Notes: generated by a model not told the origin, from the sequence alone. Numbered from the stretch's first letter, positions 1 to 12,879 are shown. The stretch: DNA of 64,000 bases from Magnolia sinica (GCF_029962835.1 NC_080583.1:71285158-71349157), one strand, 5' to 3'. A program made the numbers and translations.

Positions 1-345
1 CGGACAATTTCTTTCACTTCACGATCAATTCCATGACTTAACAGTCATTTACAGTCCTCAAACAAATCCACTCACGGTCAATTTCACGACATTCTCTGCC
101 AAAATGCAACACATAAGTCGGAAAATTGACCCATAACTTAGTGAAATTGGCTACAGAGTTGTTGAATTGACCGTGAGTTGACTGCTTTGACATGGAATTC
201 GTTAAAATGACCGATAATTGCTTGATATTGACATCTTTTTGACCAACAACCTTGTATAAATTTACAGACAACTTCATGAAATTAACTGATAAATGAGTGC
301 AAGAGGTCCAAAATTTGTGAAAATTCACTAATAACTCTAATACTT
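1..345. repeat. Decayed copies of the 21-bp MULE repeat
   Basis: The first about 100 bases contain recognisable plus-orientation units (TTCACTTCACGATCAATTCC, CTCACGGTCAATTTCACG). From about 118 to 340 the same word appears in reverse complement (GAATTGACCGTGAG, AAAATGACCG, GAAATTGACC). The copies are far more diverged than in the main array at 3517-5877. They sit just upstream of the DUF1985/Ulp1 pseudogene, so they look like the eroded outer subterminal region of the same Mutator-like element. The element end is not visible and may lie left of the window. Confidence 0.6.
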
Positions 346-469
346 TCATTTGGAATTCGCCAAAAACTGATTTTTTACCACAACAAGTCAACTTTCACAT
401 TATGCTTAGTTAAATATTGAATGTTAACGTTGATATAATTTCTAATTCATCTTTGCAGATTACAAACCC

Positions 470-3370
470 TTGCATAAGGGATTTGACGAGTCGACCCCCA
501 CCCTGTCATGCAGATGTTCTTTAACATGGTGGTTTGATAGCGTCAAGAGTGGGTTGGAGAAAAATAACACTAGATTAAATATATTTAGGCAGACCCCATT
601 CTCATTTTTATTACACATTCCATCATTTAGGTTTATAGGAGCTATTTTTCACTCACTTATTTACAGATATATAGGTAATCTTGTATTCGAGATACAAGGG
701 AACCGTGTAAGATTTTTTGAGATGGACTTCACCCTAATAACATGGCTTAAGACTGGTGAACTCTCCATACCCAATATCCATCGTTCAAAAAAGCCAATAA
801 GAGAAAAATACTTCAATGAATATTCTATCCTAAAGAAACATGTATAGGAGGTGTTCAATAGGATAGTTGATAGCAATAAGCACGGAGATGTCGTGAAGAT
901 AGCCCTAATATTATGTGTAGAGTGGTTTGTTAGGGGAACTGACACAAATATTATATGTTGTACAGACTTTATCGACCTTGTCGACTCATTGGAAGACTTT
1001 AATATTTACCATTGGGGTAGTTTGGCCTTTCAGACGATGACGGAAGGGATCGAGAGTGCCTTGATGGCATCACAGGGGCTTCATTACAATGTCACCGGTT
1101 GCATATTTCCCCTACAAGTAAAGATTCTTTCCTCATCTATTTTAATTCATAGCAAACTATATTTATTTAAGATCATTTTGTCATTTCATTGTAACAAATA
1201 TGGGCTCTTGAGAGAGTACTGGCTCTCCAAGAATGTATAATTTCATACGTTCCCTCCCAAATTTCACGATTCATACTATATCGGGGATGGAAGGGTTGGA
1301 GGTATAAGAAGATTCATCAAATTCTAGAGAGTAAAGATGTAAGTCAATTTCTATGAAGCTAATGGTTACTCATTCAACTATATATGTGTGTATGCGCGCG
1401 TGCGCATGTGTGTATTTTTGTACATGAAAACGAAGATGTTCTCTTGCAGACTGAGATCGTTCTTATAATGGAGCCTACCATCGAGGAACTGAAGACGAAG
1501 GCCGTTCGTTTGGTCCGTGATAGATTTGACGTAAGATGTCACAAATGTCTTCTTTTTATGTTGATATTTTATATTTAATTTGACATGTTATATAATTGAT
1601 ACATACATTGCTTCATTTTGTAGGGCACTAAAGATGAAGATGATGAAGATATGGAAGAGAGATTAAGACAAGGAAAGGGAGAAGAAGGGGGAGAGGAAGA
1701 GAGTACTAATGAGGGAGAGGGAGAGGGAGAGGGAGAGGGAGTGGGATTGTAATTGACTAGGGAGTTGAGGGAGGATAGGGAGGACCTGGAGGCACAGAGG
1801 CTTCAGTTGGAGAGGGACAGGGAAGAGTTGAAGCTTCTCGAATGCACGCTAAAAGTGAGAGAAGAATGGATGGAGAGGGAGAGAGAAATAGTACTCAAGG
1901 AGGTTGAACTAATGCTAAAATTGAAAGAAACCTTGAGGTTAGAGAATGAAGAGTTGAATGAGAGGGCGGTTTTGAAAAAGGAGAGGGAAATGCTAATAAG
2001 GGAGAAGGAAGAACTGAAGAAGGAGAGGGAAGAGTTGGAGGAGGGTAAGGCGGAGTTGAAGAAGCAGATGGAGGCGTTTCGTATAGAGAAGATTCAGTTT
2101 TGGAAGGAGAATGAGTTAGAGAATCAGAATGAAGAGTTTGAGAAGGAAGATGAGGATCCATTAGGCGTTGATATATGCGAGAAATCAATGTATTCCATTC
2201 CAGTATATAAGAGAACTAAGAGGATGGTGAAGCCGTCTGTCTACAAGTGTTCTCCATTCACTTCTATCTCTGCTATTGAAATCACTCAAAGCAACGCCAC
2301 CGACAATGGGAAACAAAAAGAATTTCCCACTTCTCCGATAACCTTTGAGCCAAGATCGATTCATTTAAGGTAATATCAGAGGACGAATTCCATGAATTAG
2401 AAAGTTGGGACAATGCAAACAAAGAATCACCAGAATTTGTTTGGTTCAAGACCATATGGGAGAAAAATGCATGAGTTGATAGTGTGGTATGTAATTCACA
2501 CACATACATATATGGTTATTGAACACTTATATTAGAGTAGAGCTTGATTTTTCATCTTTATTGATTAGGCTATTGACAGGTACGTCGATTTCTTAGAGAG
2601 AAGGCATCGATCATTTCTTACTTTATATACAAAGGATTACAAGTTGTCCCACATTTTTTTTCTAGTAACTGTATGAATTGGATCATGGTTATTATCTTGT
2701 GTCATTATATGATATATGTTCTAATTTGGTATGTTGTCTGTAATAGACATGTATCGGCATGCAAATATTGACATTGACAATGTATCGGGATGCTGACAGT
2801 GATGAAGCGTGTTCATTAATAGAAGTAGAGAAACTCAATGTTCACAGCATTGATAAACCTCGTGAAGGGCAGAAGCCCATGTGACATTATGAAGAGGTAA
2901 TGGCGTCATTACAAGTTATCAACGCTAGGTGTACCCATTTCTATAATTTTTGGATATTGATATCTTATCTTCCCAAACATGGACAGGCATACGTACCAGT
3001 CAATCACGCCAACAGTCATTTGTATCTGATGGTCATCCATCCTCGAGACTGAGAAGTCATTATACTTGACAGTTTATACTCAAGGGCACTCAGTCGATAT
3101 AGGGAACATATCAAGCTGATGAAAGAGGCCTTGCCTATATTATTCTATGCCATAGGAGATATGTCTATATTTGAAGGAAATGCTTGAACTGTCAGAGAAG
3201 AGACTTCTATACCAAAGCAGGCGAATGGATATGATTGTGGCATTTTTGTCATGAAATATATCGACATTTTGTGCAGCGATCAAATTTTGTCGGGGAGAGA
3301 CTTGTAGCAATTCACTTCCAGCTTTAAGAAGTCAATAGCCTATGATTGCCTGAGTGACCTCAAAATATGA
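470..3370 (+). pseudogene. DUF1985 / coiled-coil / Ulp1-like (C48) protease gene of a Mutator-like element, broken
   Basis: The first part (470-1117) reads like a plant DUF1985 domain: FRQTPFSFLLHIPSFRFIG, a VRFFEMDFTLITWLKTGE block, then DVVKIALILCVEWFV and DLVDSLEDFNIYHWGSLAF. DUF1985 continues after a probable intron (about 1118-1201) to a GT donor at 1339. A short exon (1450-1530) and a Glu/Lys/Arg-rich coiled coil (1624-2369) follow; the coiled coil begins with a (GAGAGG)n tract. The C-terminal part is an Ulp1-like cysteine protease: PVNHANSHLYLMVI with candidate catalytic His at 3017-3019, LDS Asp at 3068-3070, Gln at 3218-3220 and Cys in NGYDCGIF at 3236-3238. In-frame stops at 845, 1750, 3050, 3185 and 3305 and a frameshift near 2365 show it is dead. 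Genes of this type are known passengers or partners in plant Kaonashi-type and VANDAL MULEs. The family and pseudogene status are secure; exon limits are approximate. Confidence 0.85.
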
Positions 3371-3516
3371 TATATTTGTCTTACGCATGAGAAGAATCAG
3401 AAAATTTTGTGAAATGTTGTAAATTATTGTAAATGATGTCTTGTAAAACATTTATGGTGAAATGATGTAAATGATGTATTGTATATTTTGTCAAAATTTT
3501 GTAGTAAATGATGTCT
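3371..3516 (+). other. Spacer between the Ulp1 pseudogene and the array, with a short direct repeat
   Basis: This AT-rich 3' flank of the protease pseudogene contains several near copies of the word GTAAATGATGT between about 3430 and 3511, directly before the first 21-bp repeat unit. It is probably the 3' untranslated region of the element gene. No coding signal was seen. Confidence 0.45.
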
Positions 3517-5877
3517 TCCATGTATTTCACGGTCAATTTCATGCATTTCACGATCAATTCCGGTGATTTGGCTTCACTTCATGATTATTTCCATGCATTT
3601 CACGGTTAATTCCTTTCACTTCACGGTCAATTCCGTGCATTTCACAGTCAATTACGACGACTCCGCTTCACTTCACGGTCAATTCCATGCATTTCACGGT
3701 CAATTCCCTTCACTTCACGATCAATTCCATGCATTTCATGGTCAATTCCGGCAATTCCGCTTCACTTTACAGTCAATTCCCTTCACTTCACGGTCATTTC
3801 CATGCATTTCACGGTTAATTGTAGCGATTTCGCTTCACTTCACAATCATTTCCATGCATTTCACAGTTAATTCCCTTCACTTCACGGTGAATTTCATGCA
3901 TTTCACGGTCAATTCCATGCATTTCACAGTCAATTCCGGCAAATCCGCTTCACTTCGCGGTTAATTCCATGCATTTCACGGTTAATTCCCTTCACTTCAT
4001 GGTCAATTCCGTGCATTTCACGGTCAATTACAACAATTTCGCTTCACTTCACGGTCAATTCCATGCATTTCACGGTCAATTCCCTTCACTTCACGGATAA
4101 TTCGATGCATTTCACGGTCAATTCCCTTCACTTCACGGCCATTTTCATGCATGTAACGGTTAATAAAGGCGATTCCACTTCACTTCAGAATAATTTCCAT
4201 GCATTTCACGGTCAATTCCCTTCACTTCATGGTCAATTCCATGCATTTCACGATCAATTCCATGCATTTCACGGTCAATTCCGGCAAATCCGCTTCAGGT
4301 CACAGTTAATTCCATGCATTTCACAGTAAACTCCCTTCACTTCACGGCCAGTTCCATGCATTTCACGGTCAATTCTCTTCACTTCACGGTCAATTCCATG
4401 CATTTCACGGTCAATTCCCTTCACTTCACAGTCAATTCAATGCACTTCACGGTCAATTCCCTTTACTTCACGGTCAATTCGGCTTCACTTCATCGTCATT
4501 TCTATGCATTTCACGGTCAATTCCGCTTCACTTCATGGTCATTTCTATGCATTTCACGGTCAATTCCCTTCATTTCACGGCCAATTCCATGCATTTCACG
4601 GTCAATTTCCTTTTCTTCACGGTCAATTCCATGCATTTCACAGTCAATTTCGGCAAATCCACTTCACTTCACGGTCAATTCCATGCATTTCACAGTCAAC
4701 TCTCTTCACTTCACGGTCAATTCCATGCATTTCACAGTCAATTTCCTTCACTTCACGGTCAATTCCATGCATTTCACGGCCAATTCCAGCGATTCCGCTT
4801 CACTTCATAGTCAATTCCATGCATTTCACATTCAATTCCCTTCACTTCACGATCAATTCCATGCATTTCATGGTCAATTCCGGCAATTCCGCTTCACTTC
4901 ACGGTCAATTCCCTCACTTCATGGTCAATTTCATGCATTTCACGGTCAAGTCCATGCATTTCACAGTCAATTCCGGCAAATCCGCTTCACTTCGCGGTTA
5001 ATTCCATGCATTTCACAGTTAATTCCCTTCACTTCATGGTCAATTCTGTGCATTTCACGGTCAATTACAATAATTTCGCTTCACTTCGCAGTCAATTCCA
5101 TGCATTTCGCGGTCAATTCCCTTCACTTCACAGTCAATTCTATGCATTTCATGGTCAATTCCGGCGATTTCGCTTCACTTCACGGCCAATTCCATGCATT
5201 TCACGTTCAATTCCCTTCATTTCACGTTCAATTCCATGCACTTCACGGTCAATTCCCTTCACTTCACGGTCAATTCCATGCATTTCACGATCAATTCTGG
5301 CAAATCCACTTCACTTCACAGTTAATTCCATGCATTTCATAGTAAACTCCCTTCACTTCATGGTCAATTCCATGCATTTCACGGTCAATTCCCTTCACTT
5401 CACGTCAATTCCATGCATTTCACGGTCAATTCCCTTCACTTCACGGTCAATTCAATGCACTTCACGGTCAATTCCCTTTACTTCACGGTCAATTCCGCTT
5501 CACTTCATGGTCATTTCTATGCATTTCACGGTCAATTCCCTTCATTTCACGGTCAATTCCATGCATTTCACGGTCAATTCCCTTTACTTCACGGTCAATT
5601 CCATGCATTTCACAGTCAATTCCGGTAAATCCGCTTCACTTCACGATCAATTCCATGCATTTCACAGTCAACTCCCTTCACTTCACGGTCAATTTCTTTC
5701 ACTTCACGGTCAATTCCATGCATTTCACAGTCAATTTCCTTCACTTCACGGTCAATTCCATGCATTTCACGGTCAATTCCAGCGATTACGCTTCACGTTC
5801 ATTTCCATGCATTTCACGGTTCACTTCATGGTAAATTCCATGCATTTCACGGTCAATTCCCTTCACTTCACGGTCAC
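3517..5877 (+). repeat. Large 21-bp tandem array (42-bp dimer), plus orientation
   Basis: About 112 units of 21 bp run over 2.36 kb. The two alternating monomers share TTCACGGTCAATTCC and differ in the remainder, CATGCATTTCACGG versus CTTCACTTCACGG, giving a 42-bp higher-order period. Variant units (TCCGGCAAATCCGCTTCAC, TCCGGCGATTTCGC) recur about every several hundred bases, which suggests a longer secondary period. Because 21 is a multiple of three and the unit has no stop, long open frames appear in several registers, reading as MHFTVNS / LHFTVNS heptads. These are a by-product of the repeat and are not annotated as genes. The array ends abruptly at TCACGGTCACC. The same unit in inverted orientation forms the arrays at 14783 and 19335. 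Confidence 0.95.
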
Positions 5878-6858
5878 CATTCGCATCATGCAAGAAGGGA
5901 TTCTTGGGGAGTGGCCTATCTGTGATTGAGCCACAAGATACACAAATTGGACCACTGGTGGTTGGACCCCACCCATATTAGCTGCTGGGATGAATTAAAA
6001 GCACCATCTGGTTCAGTTGAGGATCACATGCTACCTTCCATAGAGACTTATCTTTACATCTCAATTCTTGCCTTGCTTTGTCGTGCTTTAGGTGAAATCT
6101 GAACAGGAAAAAAGATCAGTATATCATACGTAACACTTACACTAGCAATTAAGATGCGACAATCAAATTACATTACTCCGATCTTCTTTAGAGCCTACCA
6201 TCAGTTTCATCTTCTGAAGCTCGCCAATGTCGATTTGCTTCTTTGCAGGACCTAACTCAATCCCTATTCAATGTTGGGCAGGCAATCATAGCCATCCCAT
6301 CCATGGCTTGGGAAAAGGATGGTATAGAAAACAAGGCCAAAACAAGAATGGATTGGACCGATTTGTGAAATTCTTTCATGGTAGTCTATAAAATGTGTTT
6401 TCGACTTCTTTTTTTAAGAGAAGATTTTTTTTTTTTTGTTTGGCCTTGATATACAATTCAGATAGAACAAATGGAATCTCCAAGTGAACCAATGCAATAA
6501 AGAGCACTATAACTTAATAGTGCTTCGAGTGCGCTTGAGCATTTCTATTAGAAAATATCCGTTTAATAAGCTTTCACCAAAAGAGATCTTTCAAGGCTGG
6601 GATGAAAAAGAAAAAGAACTGTTATATTCATAGATGTTTCCTTTATATCCTTTAAATCACATATGGTAATGGTGGCCTTCTACAATGACACTGTGCATGT
6701 GAATATATAGATTATCATACTTTGTCAGGCATGGTTCCTTTTTGCTAAGGAATGATATCATTGTATGCAAATGAAGCACATCTGGTTGGCACACATCGAA
6801 GGGGCTCTCCAGATGAAGGCGCAAGAGTCAACATGATGACCGAATAAAGTACGTAAAT
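5878..6858. other. Non-coding stretch
   Basis: No gene is supported. The stretch is ordinary AT-rich DNA with a short poly-T run near 6427-6439. Confidence 0.5.
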
Positions 6859-7036
6859 CATAAGGGACCCAACCCGGTCGACCCTGACTCTCTATCCCAC
6901 TGACCGGTCGACCGGGTCCCAACTCAATTGACCCTAACTGCCTGCCCAACATTGAATCGGGGTCGACCGGGGCCCAACCCGATCGACCAGGTCTGTGGAC
7001 AGAGAGTCAGGGTCGACCGGGTTGGGTCCATTATGA
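6859..7036. repeat. Long inverted repeat with GGTCGACC palindromes (foldback or MITE-like)
   Basis: Arms at 6859-6900 and 6995-7036 are near-perfect reverse complements. The core ACCCAACCCGGTCGACC plus its continuation into CTGACTCTCT is identical over 27 bp between 6867-6893 and 7001-7027. The roughly 95-bp loop contains further GGTCGACC / GATCGACC words, so the whole transcript could fold into a long GC-rich hairpin. A 16-bp copy of ACCCGGTCGACCGGGT also occurs at 14446-14461. No open frame was recognised. It could be a foldback element or a hairpin small-RNA source. Confidence 0.8.
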
Positions 7037-8235
7037 GGGGGCCCTGCTTAGTCCTTAGGTCCACATAGATGTAGGCATTCACATGTATCCTCATAGCATC
7101 CCACTGAATTCATGCAACATTATCACAGTCTATCATCATCACATACATGTACTACTATAGCAATCGTAGATGGTCGCAAATCCACAAGTGAACCATATCG
7201 ATATGTTGTCGCATGCGTCTATGACATGTCCAATACTCCACTTGAATAGGCCGATTGGTGGGTCACCAACCCATACTTTGGCTTATAAGGTGGCCCATTG
7301 ATCGCCATAATCAGTCCATTCAAGGGCCCATTCATCATCATTTGATAAGTCCTAAGCATTAATTGGCCTAAATAGGACTACCACTAATGGGCTCACAAGG
7401 CATGCACTCAAGGTGGACCTAAGGCTAGTGAGCCACCACTCAATTGCCCTTGTGAACATGGTAGTGGGGTCCATAAGTAGGCCCAATATGGTCCACAAGG
7501 TGTGGTCCACAATGGCCTCGTGAATGGACAGATTTGGATGTAAATCAAACATTACAGTGGCTGGAAGGGTTTTCAACGATGGCCATTCAAACAAGGCTAT
7601 TTTATGTGGCGAAAACAGTCCTAAGAGCTTGCACTAAAATTTGCATCAATTTTCATGAAATTTGCACCAGATTGTCCACAATTGGGCCAATTACTGGCCA
7701 ATAATCTTCCCCAGTCAACCCCACTCCAGCCTTGGAAGTTGTCCACAAATTTCAGCCAATACCAACCATAATTTTCAACCCTAATCCTAGCCCCCACTTC
7801 AGTCTAACTGCATCCCTTCCACCTGCCTCATAATGGTCCTATTATAGCGATCTTTACAACCTATGACAATCCTAATATATCTCATACTTACACCTGGAAC
7901 CAACCCATAAAGTGTATTTGAACTTGTCTCTAAATCCAGCCATTTCAATTACTTGTTATTTAGATGTCTACATGCAATCATTCTTGCACATCTCACTGCA
8001 GTTCCAATCTACATTTGCATGCCTATTACAACCATTCAAATGCATCTTCCTATGCTCATTAAGCCAATCCCTATCTATCTTCCTACGATTACTATGATGG
8101 TCCTATTTTGGATGTTGTTTACATGCCTATTACAGCCTACATTTGCTCATTCCTATTTTAGATGTCTACATGCAGCTAATTCCCATGCTCATTAAGCCAA
8201 TCACTGTAGTTCCAATCTACATTTACATGCTTATT
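7037..8235. other. Non-coding stretch with a partial local duplication
   Basis: No gene is supported. Segments around 7957-8071 and 8153-8235 share TTTAGATGTCTACATGCA, CTCATTAAGCCAATC and GTTCCAATCTACATTT, i.e. a diverged duplication about 190 bp apart. The solo LTR that follows is inserted at the right edge of the second copy. Confidence 0.5.
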
Positions 8236-11200
8236 TGTAATGCCCCGTATTTCAAGGGCCGAGTAGGAACTCAGCTCCCGAATTCTCGGGTGCCACGTAT
8301 GCCCTAATGAGTTCCAGATTCCAATGCATTTGGGTTTATTATTAAGCAATGACGGGTTTAGCAAACCATAAGCATGAGAATATCATAAAATGTAAATAAG
8401 GGCCGTTAAACATATAAGATATCCAAAATACAGTACTAAGAAAATCCAAACTGGGAACTAGACCCACCCAGATAAATACCCCAGATGACTAGAGCCCTAA
8501 CCCATGTCCCACGACCATCCAACCATAAACTAGAAGAAACCGCTAAAGTCTGGGAGTGCGTTCGCTCCTCCTCGTCGTCATCTGCACCGACATCGTTCAG
8601 CGCGTCCCACTCCAAGGTACCTTCATATATACCGGATTCTAATTCGTGTTTTAGAACACCATCCTAAAGTGGGAGTGAGTAGCTAACTCAGTAGTACCAT
8701 TAACAATAGGCTACATAAATTATCATGCATGGAATATGTTTAATGAATAGTAAACATCATAGAAACCTATATACTATTGTTAATGCAAATGCATGGTTAT
8801 AATATGATGCATGTTCCTCACCACCAACGCTCCCTCAAGAGACAACATCTTACGTTCGCAATGAACAACACTCCCTTAATTTGCGACCTCGACTGCATAA
8901 TCACCACAATAATAATGCAATGTCGTGAAATATGTTAGCCTAGTTGGTTAATTAGGTTCATTCATCCAGTAGGTTGGGAAAACCGGAATACCCTTAGTAG
9001 AGTTATTGCCCTAACTCGATCACGCGGCTCAGGAGTCGTGGTCATGCAACTCTCGCGACCCTTAGCCCTATATGGGGTCATCAATCCCGAAAAGAAGTAT
9101 AATCACCAACATAAACAATTGGGACTTAATGTCCTACTCGCAGTCACTATGGGGATGTCGTCACCCCAGCATAGGCCGACAACACGGGCACAGTGTCCTA
9201 TGCCACCGTCCCCGTGTTACAAGTCTAGGTGCTCACTAGTCACTACGGGGAGGCTCGTCATCCCAGCGTAGGCCGACAGCACCGATATAGTATCTCATAC
9301 CACCATCCTCGGCTCCTGATTCTTGTGGGCTACAAATTATAATTAGTAGTGGGCGCAAAGATTTTAGGGTATTTCGGGTTCATACAGGCGTGATCAAACA
9401 TGGTTAATGTACAAGGATGGCCGACCTAAGAGTCAATATGCCCCCACAAGTTAAACCTTAAACTAAACGGCCTGAATCAATTTACAACTTAACTAATCGG
9501 GCCGAATTTACCCATGGGCTGATCCAACGATGGGATTCCCAAATTATTTCTGGTTATCGGCCAATCCATGAGAGGACAAGTTCACAGATGGATAACATAC
9601 ATTCAGTAAATTTAGGAATGATTTCACAAATGGCAACAAAATTCAGCATTTTAAGTATATGGATAACAATATACCAATCTTCACCAAACTACGAGGATCA
9701 TGTTCAACATATTTCAACAATTATAACAAGATGGATAGCAACATGTAAAGCTCCACCCAAATTTACAAATTATGCATATCATAATCCAGCCTATACATCA
9801 CATGGACAGTCATATAACAATACACTGAAGTATCTCTTCCATAGATCAACATGAATCACTCAATTCGGCTGTACATTGAATACTAAGGCCAGTAACTCAA
9901 CCAATCAACCAATTTGCAACATTTCTTACCTTCACTCAAACATAATTAATCATATAATCAGAAATCAATCACTAATAACCAATTTACAGCAATCCATGTT
10001 ATCATTTGAAGCATAGTTAACACCAATTCAAGGAATCAACAATCAACTAGCAGTAATTTGGGGAAATTTAAGTATTTACACCCTACATGAGCATGCAAAT
10101 GCATAAGTCACGTATTTGGGGTATTGGGGCCAAATTCCTTCCCATAATTTTAATAATTCCTAGTCCATTATCCTATATATGCAGTCCAAATGAAAATTCA
10201 GCCACATGCACTAATTCACCAAACAAATTCATTAAGCCTACGCTAGGCGTGATAATCGGCCACCTAAAGGTAATGGTCCGCACCTATTGTCGACCGGAAG
10301 CCTTTGCAAGCATCCTAACATCGTCGGGTCCACAAACTTGACGTGTCGGGCCCTGAATTATAAGAAAATGGCGGTAGGATGCATGTATGTGGCTGATCAT
10401 TAGGAAAAATGGGCTGACATTTGATTCTTACCTTAGATCGGGCGTAGCTCGGTTCTACAGCGGTAGGATCAACATTTCAAAGTTGAAAGGGTGATAAGTG
10501 CAGGGAGTTGCGATCTTTAAGCACCAAGGTGCAATCCTCCACCCTCACTTCCCACTCACTCTCTCTCTCTCTCTCTCTCTGAATTTCAGCTGCTAAAATC
10601 TCAACAAATGAGGGAGAGAGGGCTGAACTTTATATGCCCAAAATTATTTCAGTTGACCCTACAGTTTGGTGTAATTCCCCCTATGGCCCTGTGGGCCCAT
10701 TTTTTTAATCATTAGGGCTACCCTGATAGGCCCTTGGCCCATCTAATTCATGGAATAGGTGCCACATGACTTGATGAAGGGCTGGGTAAAGTTTGACGGC
10801 AAACGGATGCGGGATTTTGCCGGAATGGCCCGATTGCGATCAATGGTCACCGATCCTCGATCAACGGTCAGATTTTGTGGACAAGTGCAAAGAAATATCT
10901 TCAACCCATGGTGCAAATTTGGGTGGAATCCGACGGCTGAAATGTCCTAATTTATTACCCTAAGTAGCGGGGCCATTTGTTTTAAGATTCAAATTTTTAG
11001 CTAATACTTGGGAGAGTTGCATTTTACAGGTGTTGATTGGACGACACAAATCGTCTATTTTAATGCGTCTTTTGGGTCCATTTCCTACGATGGACCACAA
11101 GCCCAGTGAGATGGACATTACTCTATAATTTCAAAACTAGCGGCCCATTAACAAGCGGTCCAGAGCTTGTTTGGGTAATCGGGGCACTTCTAGAATAAAT

Positions 11201-11677
11201 TGGGTTGAGAAATTTCTTTGGTGCAGTGGTTGAGGCATGGATTAACTAAGTTCACGGTATGGCCTATTTGAAATTAGCGAAAATGGTGATTCGGTCATGA
11301 TCACTTTAAACCGTCAATTTTAGGCTAAAAGAGTAACTGGATTGATTTGGTTTATTAATTAAGATTCGACCCATAGCTGGCTCGGGTATGGGTAAATCTC
11401 TAGTTAAGTTACGGTAGTTTGATTAGTCGGTGGTAGGTCGGTTAGATTTAGGCCCTATGTGAACAGATTATGGGCTGAACTCGATGTTCAAGTAATCGGT
11501 TAGATTCATTGGTCTTCTATGGTCGATCAATCTTATTTATACAGTTTTTATCGGTATCAACCGTGTAGAAGCCCATCTCGAGTGTTAAGGGTCAGTAAGT
11601 GATGACGTGGCTAGTTATAAAAAGAAAATTTTAAGGATTTTTGGTAATTCAAAATAGCGAAAATTTAGGGTGTTACA
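8236..11677 (-). mobile_element. Solo LTR of a Tekay/Del-type Ty3/gypsy element
   Basis: The 3,442-bp segment starts TGTAATGCCCC and ends GGGTGTTACA, so the minus strand begins TGTAACACCCTAAATTTTCG, a start typical of Tekay/Del LTRs. It is flanked by TTATT (8231-8235) and CTATT (11678-11682), a 5-bp target duplication with one mismatch. No primer-binding site, polypurine tract or coding region adjoins it, so it is a solo LTR left by LTR-LTR recombination. Orientation comes from similarity to the LTR at 61697, whose PBS fixes its direction: both hold a block with CCCAGCGTAGGCCGAC and GTATC(T/C)CAT. That block is tandemly duplicated here (9144 and 9240, period 96 bp). A (CT)n run lies at 10557-10580. 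Confidence 0.8.
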
Positions 11678-12879
11678 CTATTGCAACCTTGTTTCTATTA
11701 ATTTCCTAAGAGAATAATTTTAGATGTTGCAATATGTGTAAAATTTTTAAAGCACTTCATTTCCATGTAAAAGTTTCAAAAATAACATTTGATTTATAGA
11801 AGCTTCCACAATCAATCAATTGAAAAGATTATGGTTGACCTACTAGAAAAGCATTAACATTGTCAAACTTGATAAGTGCAGAGAAAAAGCTTGGGAAAAT
11901 GAGAAGTAAAATTCTCACTGTCTATGGCTCAGAAGTGGAAGAATTGAATGTTTTGAGAGAGAAGGACCACCTGTTTCTTTGTTGAATGTGTGTGTATTTG
12001 TTAGGTCTAGACAAGTTCTAGTGCAGGATCAGGGCCATCCCTTAGATACACCATGTTATGAAATTACCATCATCATTATCTAAGCCTTTTCCCAGCTATT
12101 TGGGGTAGGCATGTCATGAAATTACCTAGGCCCTAAAATCAAGCATGTCCATTCATCAAGTGGGCCATCCTTCAAAAAAATTCATCATGTGGGCCTTAAT
12201 TTTAAGAGAAATCTGAGTTCCCAACAGGCGTAGTTACATACAATAGCACCCGTGGGTAAAAAATGAGGGGAGAAATTGGTTTTGGGTGTCACCAAAGTAG
12301 GCCCTAATGTTCTCAGACCTTAAATCAAGCATTTCTTTGTAGCTCAAATACAGAACTCAACTTTGTAGCTCAAAAACGCGTTAAAGCTGCTTCAAGAACT
12401 AAAGCTTTTCAAGCTTGACCAAATTTCGCTTTTCTTTGTATTGTTTTTAAGAGTCTCATTTTCTGGATATGCCAAATCTGTAGATTTATGAGGGTATAGA
12501 TTTGGGAAATCCACAGATTTAGCAAATTCCCAATAAAAGAAAGAACATGGGAGATTTTAAATATGTGGATTTCGCAAATCCCTGCCCCAAATCCCTCACC
12601 CAAACAGCCCATAAATTTCAGAAACCAGAATGGACTGAAAAGATCAAATTGAGTTTGGTCACAAGCAACTGACTATCTGACCTGACCCATCCATAAACAA
12701 AAGGCAAAACCATTAGGTCAAATATATGGATTCCACCAATTTGGCTGGTGAAGCATAGAAAATAAACATATAACCACAATTAGGCAAAAAATAACCAGTC
12801 AAGCATAATCTCAAATCCAAACAAACAAAATAAAAACTAGTGTTCCACAATCACTAACACAGCTCCAAACAAACAAAAC
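11678..12879. other. Non-coding stretch with an RTE-LINE tail fragment
   Basis: No gene is supported. Bases 12068-12106 (ATCATCATTATCTAAGCC ... TATTTGGGGT) match the inverted 3' tail of a plant RTE-type LINE, also seen at 26663 and 28550. Around 12450-12610 there are short inverted words (AAATCTGTAGATTT) ending in CCAAACAGCCC, which resembles the right end of a MITE; its left end was not found. Confidence 0.45.

Noticed and set aside
1895-2188. Minus-strand proline/serine-rich frame
   Set aside because: It is the shadow of the Glu/Lys-rich coiled-coil on the plus strand.
3517-5877. CRISPR array
   Set aside because: Repeat units are contiguous with no unique spacers, and the context is eukaryotic transposon DNA.
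3563-5929. Long plus-strand open frames rich in MHFTVNSLHFTVN as repetitive-protein genes
   Set aside because: They follow from a stop-free 21-bp repeat, appear in overlapping registers at once and have no non-repeat domain, promoter or intron context.
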